From positions 1 to 60,306 of the forward strand of contig JSYX01000111.1 in the NCBI GenBank assembly GCA_000787465.1: 60,306 bases of DNA. The letters run 5' to 3'. Below are positions 46,237 through 57,521 of the stretch, piece by piece (positions within the stretch are counted from its first letter, which is position 1; every line of letters begins with the position of its first letter). Position numbers and translations under genes: made by a program. The DNA is from Thermomucor indicae-seudaticae. Taxonomy: Eukaryota > Mucoromycota > Mucoromycetes > Mucorales > Lichtheimiaceae. The notes under the pieces were generated by a model that was not told the DNA's origin, did not search any database, and saw nothing but the letters and a program-made list of their open reading frames with translations.

Positions 46237-48203
46237 ATGCAAGCCTGCCAAGCCACTTGGGAGGTGGACAAATTCGAAGCTGAGAAACGGCGCCTCTTTG
46301 AAAAAGCAATGGCAGACGACAACACCAGTGAGACCAGAGCGGAATCTCAAGAGGTAACGGCAGACGACAGTACCAGCGAGACCAAAGTGGAACCTCAAGC
46401 AACAAATGCTGCAACTGGAACCAAACGGCCCAATGACGAAGCAGCTTCCGCAAAAGCCAAGCGCTTCAAGACAACCAAAGAGCGACGTGAACACTTTGTA
46501 AAGAACAACACCTGGAATGCCAGAAATCAGACACGAAAACCCTCGGAAGGACCAAAAGAACCACGTCTACCGAAAAAGAAGGCTGCGCTATTACTCGGCT
46601 TTAACGGGACTGGTTACCAGGGGATGCAGCTGTAAGAAGATTCTATTCTTTTTTGGCTTTTCTTCCTCGTTACCTAACTCGACAGTCCTTGCTGCTTGAA
46701 GAAATCCGTCAGCCAAGACGATTGAAGGCGAAGTATTCGACGCGCTTTGCAAGGCAGGTGCCATTTCTAAGGACAACTCGGACGATCCGAAAAAGGTAGC
46801 ATCGTGTTAAGCATGCAAAAGATGGAAGGCTTATGTCTGGTCTTAGGTTCAATGGATGCGAGCAGCCCGTACCGATAAAGGCGTTCATGCGGCGGGAAAT
46901 GTTCTATCGTTGAAGTTTCAGATTCCAAGTGATGACATTGTGGAAAAGATAAACTCTTACTTGCCTGATCAGATACGCGTTTGGGGTAAGGCAAAGCGAG
47001 AAATGTGTACTATTGCTCTTTTTTAATGCCTTGAGAATGATTATTGCAGGGTACATAATTACCAACAAGTCGTTTCATGCCAAAACCGCCTGCGACTCTC
47101 GAATCTACGAGTATTTGTTGCCCACTTATGCATTCATGCCACCTCGTCCACGAGAAATAACAGATGAACCGAAATCTGAAGACGACCTCAAGATTTTCTC
47201 CGAGAACACCACAAAATACATTAGAAGAAGCACCAAGGAAGAGCTGCTCGCTCAGCAGAATTTCCGTATCAGTAAAGAGGATTTGGAGCAGTTCAGACAA
47301 GCAATGTCCATGTTTGTCGGGACGCATAACTTTCATAATTACACAGTCGGAAGAAGTTCAAAAGACAAGAGCTGTTTCCGTTACATCATTAACATCAACG
47401 TAATTAATGGACTCCGTTTTAAGGTCCCATGAAACTTAAAGAAGTTGCTTGCTTAAAAAAGGCGTGTTATATAGGTACTCGATCCCATCATTATTGAAGG
47501 TACGGAGTGGCTAAGTGTCAAGCTACATGGTCAATCTTTTATGCTACATCAGATCCGCAAGATGATAGGTGAGGTCATTTGCTTCTCTTTCTTGATAACA
47601 CGCAACTGAATTTGTTTTATCGTAGCAATGGCTCTTTTGGCCGTACGATCAAAAACACCTCTGAAAATCATCCAAGAATCGTTCAAAGATGACAGAATTA
47701 ACATCCCAAAGGCCCCTGCACTGGGCCTGCTCTTGGAACGACCTTTGTTTGACAGCTACAACAAAAAGACAACGCACAAGAGCAATCAAGTAGAACGAGA
47801 GGAGGTCAACTTCGACAAATATGGTGTAAGTTGTAGCATGAAGAAACAAAGGCACTGGCTGTTCACTAAGTACTTTGGTACCTTGCGATAAAGGACAAGA
47901 TAGAAAAGTTCAAGCACGAATGGATATACGGCAAGATTTTTGCAGAAGAAAGAGAAAATGCTATGTAAGTCGATATAAGCAGCTCTTCGGAATCCCCTTG
48001 GAAGCTGATCATTATCCAGTTTCGATGTCTTTCTAAGCATGGTGGACTCGGTTACTGGTCCGGACTATTCCTATCTCAATCCCGAAGGTGTCATACCCAA
48101 AGAGGCCATTGTTACAACCAAATATAACCAAGGGGATGAAGCTAGCAATAAGAGCAATGCCTCTGATGGAGAAGCTTCATCCTTGTTGATTAGTCTTTCT
48201 TAA
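46237..48203 (+). CDS. PUS1: tRNA pseudouridine synthase 1
   Basis: Converts uridine to pseudouridine in tRNA anticodon stems and some snRNA/mRNA sites, in the nucleus. Exons 46237-46631, 46702-46795, 46847-46985, 47050-47399, 47475-47568, 47626-47825, 47894-47964 and 48020-48203 close to 508 residues. Visible: [19 protein letters not shown], the catalytic aspartate in [47 protein letters not shown], and [16 protein letters not shown] charged N-terminus (about 100 residues) precedes the core, and a Ser/Asn-rich tail follows. The start is uncertain: ATG at 46237 or 46309 (MADDNTSET); the shorter form has a better-looking beginning. It converges with the acyl-CoA dehydrogenase gene (121 bp apart). 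Confidence 0.95.
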
Positions 48204-48324
48204 TATAAGTGAAAATAATACAACTGTATGACTCTTGAAAGTTAGATGTGCGCGATGAGGCTGCCTCTCGACAAAACAAACGCGTTGCATTCGTTTTTGG
48301 GCAATAATGATGATGATTGGTATC

Positions 48325-50425
48325 TTAAAGCCTGGCATCCTTGGGGAACTTCTTCATGGCTTGACGCACGCCCAAATCTGCCATAATTTCTTCGGCACCA
48401 CCCAAAATAGCAGAGAACTTGTAGGTTCTCTGCAGAGTTTCAATGGTTCTACCCATACCAGTCTGGGTAATAGCACGACCGCCAAAGATTTGGCATGCAT
48501 CGTCGCTTACATCATGAAGCATACGAGTGCACTATAATCAAAGTCAATGAAAAAGTTACCGCCACCACGTAACCCAGGAGAACTTGCCTGATATTTGCAA
48601 AGAGCAATGGGGCCAGCCAACTTCTCGGACTGCTCTTTGTAACTCATATTGCACATCTGATAAGTGATATTCTCGACCCAGCTGTGGACACTTTCGACGC
48701 TAGCAATCTAACCTTCGATGTTATGTTTGTTGATCACACGAGATGTTTACGATGGTATACCTACCATTCTGGCGAGCTTATTACGGATAACAGGTTGGTC
48801 AATAAGACGCTTGCCAAAGACCTTTCACAATATCATTAGCTGTTTTTCGGTGCATACATGTCCAGATCCTTTCTTGTTTACCTTGCGTTGGTGAGCCCAC
48901 TTGAAGCATTCTTCAACAGCAACACGAGCAGCCATGGTCGAACCAGTCAACATTACCCATCTGCATCACACCGTCAGTTAGCAGCAAGATCCAAACAAGT
49001 AGTGGCACACTAGGACGCTACCGTTCGTGGTTAAAGTTGGATCTAAAACGGGGTTATCAGGATCTGTTTTATGGCTCCTTATGAATCCACTTACAGTACG
49101 ACCAAGAAACCATGGTTCTCCTTGCCAAGCAAATTCTCAACGGGAACCTTGACGTTCTCGAATGTAACGTAAGCCGTGCCAGCACTGGCAGAGTACGAAG
49201 TCTTGATGGGCTTGGTCTCAACACCCTCGCTACGCTCAATCAGCAACATAGAGATGCCCTTGTCAGTACGAACTGCAACGGAAAAGTAGTCAGCCCAATG
49301 ACCTAATAATTAAAGCAGGTCGATCAGTAACTAGATCCGTTTCCAGCCGGCCCTTGGTAGCGTACCCGTTGTGATCCATTTCTTGACACCATTAACGATA
49401 AAGTATTTTCCATCCGGCGTCCGTTTGGCCGTAGTGCGGATATTAGCGACATCAGAGCCAGTATATGGTTCGGTGATAGCTAGAGCCATGCGCTTTCTGC
49501 CCGACAGCACCTCAGGCACAATCTGCTTTCCGTCAACACAATGGTCCATCATCAGAAGATATTGTCTAATAAGAAAGCTACCTTCTTCTTCAAAGCGTCA
49601 GAGCCAAAGTTCAGGACAGTAGGAAGAGAAATCGTCATGCCGCCAATTAGACCGTCGTCTGTACCACGAAGACCCCAGCGAGCCATTTCTTCGTGGACAA
49701 TCATCTTGCAAAAGGTTCACTTTTTAAAAAACAAATATCCGGGGCGAATTCAGTCTCGCCGTACTCACTTCGTGGAAGTAGTCAAATTCCTCGGGCGGGA
49801 TATCTCCAGGAAGCTTAACGTTGAACTCGCGCAGATATGGTCCAGGACCGATGTTGGCAGCCAACAATCCAGCCGCACCCATTTTCTGTAGAAATTCGTC
49901 AGTAGGACGTGCACCGTTGACCTCGAATTCGCGGGCTTCAGGAGCAAGCTCGTCCATAATCTTTCGAACAGCAGCGCGGAACTTGAAATGGGATTCTCTT
50001 GTAACCGAAGACAGTCAATTAAAAGATGCTCTCCACCCTCGCTTCCTCTCTCTCTCTGACAGGCGCCAATATGAAGAACTGACTTACTTGAAATAGGGCG
50101 ACTTGAATCCCATCCAAGCGCTCGGCTCGGCATACGGTACCTTGGACAGCGAGCCGGGCTGACGGAATTCAATCTGTGGAGCCTCACCTTCAATAGTACC
50201 GATCTTGTAGCGATCGTACTTGGTAAGTACTTCTTGGCGATGAAGACCATAGAAAGCGTCAGTGGCATCCTTGCCGGCATATTCCAGAATCGGGAAAGCA
50301 CCGCCAGGGTGCATGTCGACGAAACGGCTCATGTCATACACAACCGTGTCAATGATGATCCACAGATCGCCTTCAGTGGCATGGCGACTGACTTCTTCGC
50401 GGGTAAACACTTTGAGTGGTGCCAT
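48325..50425 (-). CDS. acyl-CoA dehydrogenase with N-terminal cytochrome b5 domain
   Basis: Flavoprotein fusion known in fungi. Exons (minus) 50425-50088, 49997-49769, 49704-49582, 49522-49366, 49302-49095, 49042-49022, 48960-48882, 48821-48765, 48707-48588 and 48531-48325 close to 512 residues. Residues 1-80 are cytochrome b5 with both haem ligands (HPGG, His39; and His62 in AFYGLHR). Then the acyl-CoA dehydrogenase: MALAITEPYTGSDVANI, GVKKWITTG, VKVPVENLLG, MLTGSTMAARVAVEE and the C-terminal QIFGGRAITQTGMGR. Fungal members lack a mitochondrial presequence and often end in a peroxisomal signal; here the end is FPKDARL, where ARL is a possible PTS1 variant. The intron after exon 9 begins GCAAGT (GC-AG). 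A 21-nt exon (49042-49022) encodes SNFNHER. Confidence 0.94.
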
Positions 50426-51111
50426 AGGTCCTTTTTTTCCGAGAGTGAGGAGGGCTTAAAGTGAGAGGAGAGGTCAAGGAGACCCAAAGCAATGCACGCT
50501 GGTTTAAATAAGCACAAATTTGGCTTTGGTAATGGCCTTTGGCATTTTCACATGAAATTCTGGAGATGCGGGGATTATGCGCTGCGTTTGAATTCGTGGG
50601 AAGCAAAAGGAACTGTAACGCTGCATGTGAGACGCCTCTCGCGCGAACATGGCAGCAAAAACGTGGGCCCAGTACAGTACGTCAATGAAGTTACACGAGG
50701 AAACAAGACAAAATGCTTGCCCAATGGCAAAGGTAAATATCTGTGCAGGTTACAGTTCGCCCATGTGCATCGGAAGAGACCCGCCCGGATAGCAAGAGAG
50801 GTATTTGGATCAATGGATATCCGTTCTGTCCCCAGGTGCGGATTGGAATAGACACATTTGGATAGTGATGACACAACGTTCCCAAAGTTCTCTCTCAACA
50901 CCCGCCTTATACTCGAGGACCGTTCAGAAAAAAGATTGGACTTCAATTTGTTTGCGATAGTGGTTTGCGGTCCCGGCCTTTAGGAGGAAGGTGGAAGATA
51001 TAGCGAATACTTGATGATATATTTTAATTAACCAGTAAGTAACGTAGGGTGTGCGAGGACGGCTTTTGGGTTTGCAAATTAATGTGAAATGAAAATCATA
51101 GCATTTATACT
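50426..51111. other. gene-free stretch
   Basis: Overlapping frames on both strands (50492-50946) have no family resemblance and I regard them as shadows. It includes the acyl-CoA dehydrogenase promoter. Confidence 0.45.
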
Positions 51112-51402
51112 GTGTTTGCATTGAAAGTGAACGGCAACTTGTTAATGTCTGTGGGGGTTTTTGATATAAAAGGGCAGGACTCCAAAGAAGTATTTATTCA
51201 AAGCTTTGCAAGCATGGTGTTTGACGCCAGTGTGGCACAACAAAATTATCTGAAGATGTGGATGATGGTCTTCAATGGTTATGGGTTGATTCCCGAGGTA
51301 GTTACTGCGAGAGCCGAGGAAGTTAACGGCACAACCTCCTTTCCCAGCTTACGCGACCTTTGGGAAAACCTCACTGATAATTACATATGTCATCTACTTT
51401 AA
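51112..51402 (+). CDS. orphan ORF or gene fragment (96 codons)
   Basis: Reads LKVNGNLLMSVGVFDIKGQD, KEVFIQSFASMVFDASVAQQ and YLKMWMMVFNGYGLIPEVV, with protein-like composition. It has no signal peptide and no recognised domain. The start codon at 51112 is an unusual one in context, and no splice partner was found. It may be a decayed gene. Confidence 0.25.
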   Translation: MFALKVNGNLLMSVGVFDIKGQDSKEVFIQSFASMVFDASVAQQNYLKMWMMVFNGYGLIPEVVTARAEEVNGTTSFPSLRDLWENLTDNYICHLL

Positions 51403-51726
51403 ATGCGTTCATTATTTTGAACACCGGTAGCCCACTGTTACCTGGAACTGGCGGTGGGAGAAATCACATCCACTAGGAGACATAGAAACAGTATCTTCCA
51501 TCACATGGCATAAAGCACCATCTTAAGTGAATCTGGCGATGGCTATAACTACGACTGAAAGCAGCAAAATTGACGTATTTATTGACTCTATGCGCATATG
51601 TACTAATGTGGCTTCTAAATGAAGAGTTCAAATCATGCTTTTCTTCTACCTATACAAAGCTGCATGTTTCTCGTAGCTCAATAATCCATATTTGCAGCAA
51701 ATATGAACAGCGATCGGATTCAAGTA

Positions 51727-51892
51727 CAGCACTCGCGCGATATGTCGATTTTTGATCGATCGATATTCTCACCCTGATCGACCTCTGAATCACGGATTTG
51801 CAGGTGTATGTCCGCTTGATACAGCGATATTCTTGATATAACGATCTCATTTTTTTCGTCACGGACCCTATCGATATATCGCGTGGGTACCG
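51727..51892. mobile_element. 166-bp MITE, TA target site, pogo-like ends
   Basis: Left end CAGCACTCGCGCGATATGTCGA-type and right end (reversed) CGGTACCCACGCGATATATCGA-type form 22-bp terminal inverted repeats with 17 identities. Both sides carry TA (51725-51726 and 51893-51894). No coding capacity. The GATCGATCGATATT and GATATAACGATCTC motifs inside are typical of such non-autonomous elements. All five mismatches between the ends are transitions. Confidence 0.75.
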
Positions 51893-52031
51893 TATATGTG
51901 CAAGCAACTGTTTCTTTGCAAACCTTTGTTCCAAGCAGTATTCTCATATTTCATAAGCATAAATATCCTAAGATCAATTGCAATGTCGTGCAGACGGACA
52001 TATAATACATAAAACTCTGAAAAGTAAAAGT

Positions 52032-54321
52032 TTAATGGCCATTTTCCTGGAAACGGACGTGCGATTCATAATACTTCAAGAGCTATAGACAATTAAACCA
52101 AGTTAAGAAACGAGGGATTGTATCACATTATACCGGGTTAAACTTACCAAGTCAGGGCATTTTTCATGCAGCTCTTCTATGGCGTGCACTGTTCGGTTGC
52201 CATTTGCCCTTTGAAATAAAGAAAAGTGAGACGGTACATGATTTCACTTGTCTTGTCCGTGGTTGCATTACCAGCTAACGTAGGCAAGCAGTTGACTGTC
52301 TTGGCTATTTCCTACGAGTACACGTCGAATAGTGTGGATGCAACGGAGTTGCTCATGCCAATTTGTGGTCTCGTTCGGAAAGGCAAGATCGATCGCCAAT
52401 TGGAACCCGTGGCCTTGAATAAATCTTTGCAACTCTGGGCTGCTGACATTTCTCAATTTCGCAGAATACGAAAGCCGCTGTGTACTAGAACCGCCAACAG
52501 CTGCGTCGTTTTGGCGGCTGTCGGCCTCGTCCTGTCTTGCATTCAATTGTCTTCTGGATGGAGCGTTCTTAGGCCGCGGTTCACGGTTCTCCCAATATTC
52601 TGCGCAAAGCTCCGGGCAGTCGCTTTGAAATGTTTCTTAGTATGGCTTCTAAGAAGATGAAAAGAAAGATCACAGCTTTACCTGTGCAGCACGTTCGCAG
52701 GCTCTGTTGTGTTCTCCGACTCCGGGTATCCAGCCCACTTCACCTTGTACGAGACAACCATATTCTGCAACGGAATCATTAGCTGATAAAATATTGGACA
52801 TCAAAAGGCAAGAAACACACTAACCCTGTAAACGGCGTGATCCACAATTCTTTCAATTTCATACTGCGCCTCCTCATCATTTTCCGGCGTCTTCTCCTTG
52901 CTTGTCCTTCTTTTCTTGCTCTTTTTATCAGATTCCTCAGGCTCGCGTTCTCTTTTCTTGCCGCTCGAGCGTGAGGACTTCCGGCTACCAGTAGACTTTG
53001 GCTTGCCGGTCTTGCGACGCTTTGTATTCGAAGGTCCTGGTTCCGTCTGTGCTTCTTCCATGGACGAGAATGAACGCTTAGCGTTTTCGGAAGACGCTGC
53101 TTGCGAACTTGATTGCTCTTGAGCCTGCATCTCCGATCCCTCCACATGAACTTCTGTTGAACTTTCGCGGTTCGACATCATGGTATTTGATATTTCTTCT
53201 AAACTTGGGCTCTTTTGAAGTTGTGTTGGTGAACCCTCAAGAGGTATGCCCGCTAAACTTTCGCGTTCTGACATAAAAGTATTCGCTGGCTCTTCTGAAC
53301 TTGGGCCTTCCTGATCCTGTATCTGCGATTCCCCAGCATGAACAGCCGGTGAATTTGCGCTGTCCGGTACAAGGGTGTCTGAAACAGCCATTGGAGAACT
53401 CGTTTCTTCTTCAACTTGCTCCGTTGCTTCTTCTTGCATGTTCGACGGGATGAGCTCTTCAACATCGCTCTCTGCATGGGCCCCTTCCAGGCTTGTTCCC
53501 TCCAGAACTTCTTCCCGTTGAATATCAGATATGACAGGTTCTTCCACAACGTTGCTCTCCTGAAAATCTGTAACCTCCTGAACTTGAACCTCTGATATGA
53601 CACGTTCTTCAATGACCTCTCGAACTAAATGGGTTTCTTCAGAAACTTCAACTTCTTGAACGTCGGATACGTTAGATTCTTCAAAGACATTTCGTGTCAG
53701 ATGCGTCTCTTGGGAACTTGCTCTCTCCTGCACTGGCTGTGGTGTGCTTTCTTCATCGTTGATCGGCGTGGCACTTTCTTGAGCGTCATTGCTCTCCACA
53801 ATGGTTTCTTCAAAATGTTTTTCTTCTTCAACTTGTACTTCTTGCGCAGCCGATACGGCACGTTCTTCCACTTCATCACTTGGTTTATCCACAACTTCAA
53901 TAACTGACTTTTCCGCCCGAACTTCCGACACAGCTTCAACTTCTTCTACAGCATCATCTCCCGCATGGACTCCTTCTGAACTTCCAATTTCTTGGGCTTC
54001 ATTCTGTACCTGCTCCTCCAGAGCGCTTGCTACATCATGTTCTTTTTCAACATCACGACTTAAACGGGCTTCTTCTGGGCTTTCTTCATCATCAACTTCA
54101 ATAATAGAATGCTCCACCTGAGCCTTGACTGGACTGTCGCGTCCTTGTGCCACGTTGCGATTTAAACCTTCTTCTTCAGAAACCACCTCGTTATCAAGCT
54201 GGATCGTTGGCGGCTCCACCTGAGCGCGCTCTTGACTCTCGTGTTCTTGTGCACCAGTGCTCTCAGCACGTACAGATTCAGGAATTGACTCTTGCTCAGC
54301 TTCGCTGGTATGTAAACCCAT
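52032..54321 (-). CDS. HP1-like chromodomain / chromoshadow protein with long acidic N-terminal tail
   Basis: Exons (minus) 54321-52825, 52764-52682, 52622-52272, 52208-52148 and 52082-52032 close to 680 residues. The chromodomain (about 484-540) reads AQYEIERIVDHAVYRNMVVS, YKVKWAGYPESENTTEP, SDCPELCAEYW, with the aromatic cage residues Y, W and a hydrophobic third position as in H3K9me readers. The chromoshadow domain (about 600-678) contains LLAYVSWANGNRTVHAIEEL, HEKCPDLLLKYYESHVRF. The first about 420 residues are a low-complexity Glu/Ser/Val-rich tail, with imperfect repeats such as VEEPVISDIQREEV and VSEETHLVREVIEERVISEV. A basic nuclear-localisation stretch (KRRKTGKPKSTGSRKSSRSS...KKREREPEE) follows. 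The start is the first ATG after an upstream stop-free leader. Ordinary HP1/Swi6 proteins are 200-330 residues. Confidence 0.88.
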
Positions 54322-55612
54322 CTGACAATTGAAATTGAATGAGCCTTCGCGGTTCGTATTACGTGACAAAGATATATGCCTTTCGGAGCTTGTAACGCAG
54401 TTGGGTTGAACCCCACACCTTATGCTGAGACTCCAGACGCGTCACGTTCCGGTGACCGGACACTTACCGAGCTGGAAAATCCGCTAAAGCTGTTACCCAT
54501 GTTGACAGAAACGACAAGCAATGACAGGAGAAAGGGTGGGAAAAGCGACTCAAAGAGTTGTTCCACTTATAAAGGACGCGTTTCAGACGCCGCATCTTGC
54601 GCAGGATTGGTTGTTGCTTTTTAACACACAGGTTGTTTTCTATCGATACCATTATGCACCTCCGTGTTTGGGTTGCGGTGGGGCTAAACCACATTTGGCA
54701 CATGCATTGACGTCCGTCATGTGAATGAGTCTTTCCCCTCAATGAGGTCCCACGCATGAATTTCAGGTCTTATCGCCTCTAATCATCCTATGACGTTTGT
54801 TAATTTCTACATCCACTTGATGAAACAATGGGCCTGGTCTGGACTCTCAAAAAACTGCTTGCGCTTTAAGCACATTACATCACCAGGGTGATTTAAGACG
54901 CGATTTTCAAATATGAGGCACTGACCTTTGATTTTCACATGAAAAGCAGGCAAAACCAGTTTGAAAGTGGAGGGTCTCCTGCGGCCATTGTTTTTGTTGT
55001 TATGGTTGTTGTTGGTGAGGCTGAAACTTGTAAAAAACGCAGCAAGGAGGTTGCAGCCAACCGCCCATGATTTATTGAAGACCAACAAGTTGGCGTGACA
55101 CCACGATATGCACTCATGAGCGTTGATCGATTGCCAAGCTCTTGGATTTGCAACTATTGGCGGCAGCAAACAATGCATAAAGTCTCCTAAAACGACGCGC
55201 GATTCTCGTGTAACCTACGCTGCTGGCCATTGCGCATGAGTGTTCAGAGACCCAAAAGTGCAGTAGTCCCTCATGAGAGCAAATGGAGCGCGAATCAGGG
55301 ATCTAGACTTTCTTAATGCCCCTCTCAAAACATTTATCACTCTGTTCTCTTACCCGCTTTATATTAAATGTCTTCACGCAGACTACAAGTGGCAAAAGCG
55401 GGTGATTGGACACCCTCGACTCTCTTTTGGCTGGAACGAAACGGATAATGGACTGCCCAATATAAGAGTAGACATTAAATGGTCATGTATATCTTTTTTT
55501 CCAGTGAAAAATACTAGACGACCAAGATTACCCCAGAGAGGACGCGTAGATGTGGATCAGTGTATGAAGGATTTATTAATGAATTTATTCTTCTCGCCAA
55601 ACGCGAAACTTT
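54322..55612. other. 1.3-kb intergenic stretch
   Basis: Upstream region of the HP1-like gene and 3' flank of COX4. Short frames only; no repeat or motif I can support. Confidence 0.5.
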
Positions 55613-56217
55613 TTAGTGGTGGTGGTGGTGAGCATCTTCCGAGCCGACAAAGTCCATCTTGTAGACGCAGCCGCACTCAGGGCAACGGTCGTATTCATGC
55701 GACTTGTCCAAGGAGAGCCAGATCGTCTCGTGCGATTCAGCAGGGTAACCTAGCATCATTGTTCGCGTCAGGGTCTCGTTCTCTTTTTTTTCCTATTCCC
55801 GCGTTTCTATTCTGTATTTACCAGTGCAACCGACAAAGCGAATGGGGTCATGTGACTTGACGACGATGGGGTTCTTGATGGTACCAAGGTGGGTCATCTT
55901 CAAAGGCTCCATGTCGAACAATTCACGGCCTTCCAGTTTGGCAAGCAATTCTTGACGCTCCAAACCAGTAGCCTGCTGCAAGTCGGTAGGAACTTCACCA
56001 GGAGCAGCACCGGGACCGATGTTCTTTTCAATGCTTTCCGAGGAAACGGCACTCGCTAAATAACGAGACAGACACATTCCAATTAGAGCGCGCACATTGC
56101 AAAGCGGTGTAAAATGTAATAATTACAAAGGCGGGCACCCATGACAGAGAAGGATCTCACAGCGGGACGAACAGCACGAGGAGCAGCGGCAACGGCAGCA
56201 CGACGAAGAGCGAACAT
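55613..56217 (-). CDS. COX4: cytochrome c oxidase subunit 4 (zinc-binding; mammalian COX5B type)
   Basis: Nuclear-coded subunit of respiratory complex IV on the matrix side. Exons (minus) 56217-56139, 56055-55822 and 55749-55613 give 149 residues. The N-terminus MFALRRAAVAAAPRAVRPAV is a classic matrix-targeting helix. The mature part contains NIGPGAAPGEVPTDLQQATG, LERQELLAKLEG, HLGTIKNPIVVKSHDPIRFV, the RFVGCTG zinc cysteine and the second pair CPECGCVYK. The sequence ends MDFVGSEDAHHHHH, a natural run of five histidines. The first intron donor is GTGCCC, unusual but fixed by phase. In yeast the same protein is COX4. Confidence 0.95.
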
Positions 56218-56714
56218 TTTGCTTATAGAGGGAGGGGGCTGTTTTGCTAACAAGAAAAAAAAATCAGACAGATATTTTACAATAAGCTTGTATAATCACA
56301 CCCTGCAACAGGAAATCCAGTGTGACATCAGCACATCCCGGTTCGGCGAAAGTCCGGGCTCCCGGGGATCACTTCTTGCACTTTTGTTCCGACGGCCTCC
56401 ACGTTCCAGTTTGACCTGAAGCTCACGAATTCAGATATGAGCGTGGATGCATCTATCTTTTTTTGGCACTTGATACGAACTTGGGCAGAAACGAGATATG
56501 TTAAGGTGTGCCACGACCGTACCTTTACCTATTCAGTGGGCTCTTAAGCGAGCAGCAATAGAAAATAGAACCATTGGAAAACGCAATAACGAACGGAAAT
56601 ATGCTACTGAAAACGCGTGTTATGGATTCTTTGGGATACAACTAACATAAAAAATGTCCATCCACGTTGCCGAATTGTACATCTTTGTATATAACGTAAC
56701 TACGGTCTAGTCAT
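56218..56714. other. gene-free stretch upstream of COX4
   Basis: Probable COX4 promoter. No TATA box or repeat was identified with confidence. Confidence 0.5.
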
Positions 56715-57146
56715 TTAGCCGTGGCTTTTATTAGAAAATACAGCGTCCATTAACTTCGCTGCTGGCACTGGAAACAAGGCTATCATACAAATGCTTCTCA
56801 TGGCGACAAAACGCATTGCTTTAGACAGATATGAAGTCCCCGTATGAACTGCTCCAGGAACTTCCACCGATGGGTATCTAAGGCCGCCATTAGCAGTTGC
56901 TGGTGGTTCGGACGCGTGCGACGGCAGGGTTAGAAAACGTTCGCGGAGATATAAGGGATATGGATATACAACTGCCAGGCCTGGTCGTATATATCCATAG
57001 AATAAGGGTCCATTGCGAACTGTATAACGGGGAAACTGTAGGCTTTGGAAACGCGGTATAAGTATCAACGGCCTGAGAATTCGTGGGGATCGGCTTCGGA
57101 TATGACGGCGTCTTCGAGCGTCCAAGATAGAGTTATTCTGATTCAT
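56715..57146 (-). CDS. hypothetical protein (143 residues)
   Basis: A single-exon frame from ATG at 57146. It begins MNQNNSILDARRRRHIRSRS, rich in Arg, then PRILRPLILIPRFQSLQFPR and YGYIRPGLAVVYPYPLYLRE. It ends with a mildly hydrophobic stretch (MRSICMIALFPVPAAKLMDA). No known domain. The Arg/Pro/Tyr-rich composition could be a low-complexity protein or a chance frame in a G+C-balanced region. Its stop is about 500 bp from the COX4 start. Confidence 0.3.
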   Translation of the reverse strand: MNQNNSILDARRRRHIRSRSPRILRPLILIPRFQSLQFPRYTVRNGPLFYGYIRPGLAVVYPYPLYLRERFLTLPSHASEPPATANGGLRYPSVEVPGAVHTGTSYLSKAMRFVAMRSICMIALFPVPAAKLMDAVFSNKSHG

Positions 57147-57521
57147 TGGTCTGTCACGTATCGTTTGGTTACTGCTCAGTGCTCATCGTAACTCGTCGTA
57201 CCTATTTAGGTCTTGTTTAACTTATCTATTCACAGCGCAGAGCATGTTTCAGAATGAAGTCGGCTTTTATACGATGCTCACTTTGATATCTCATACATCA
57301 TGGTATTGCTTGTCTTTGAAGTCTTTATTAAAGCTCAAACACAAAGTCGATTCATCATATCGACCTATCGGATCGAAGTGCGCACACTAGCAGGGGCAGC
57401 TTCATTGTAAGTCCTATTGATCGATATTAACTAGTGGCTAATGCAAGCAGTTTACAATCATTTATGCTACTTTAATTAGAACTAAGAATACAATATCCCA
57501 AAATATGGATGCATCGACATC
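57147..57521. other. gene-free stretch
   Basis: AT-rich spacer before the convergent-side end of the rhodanese-dioxygenase gene; it holds that gene's 3' flank. Nothing else seen. Confidence 0.45.
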
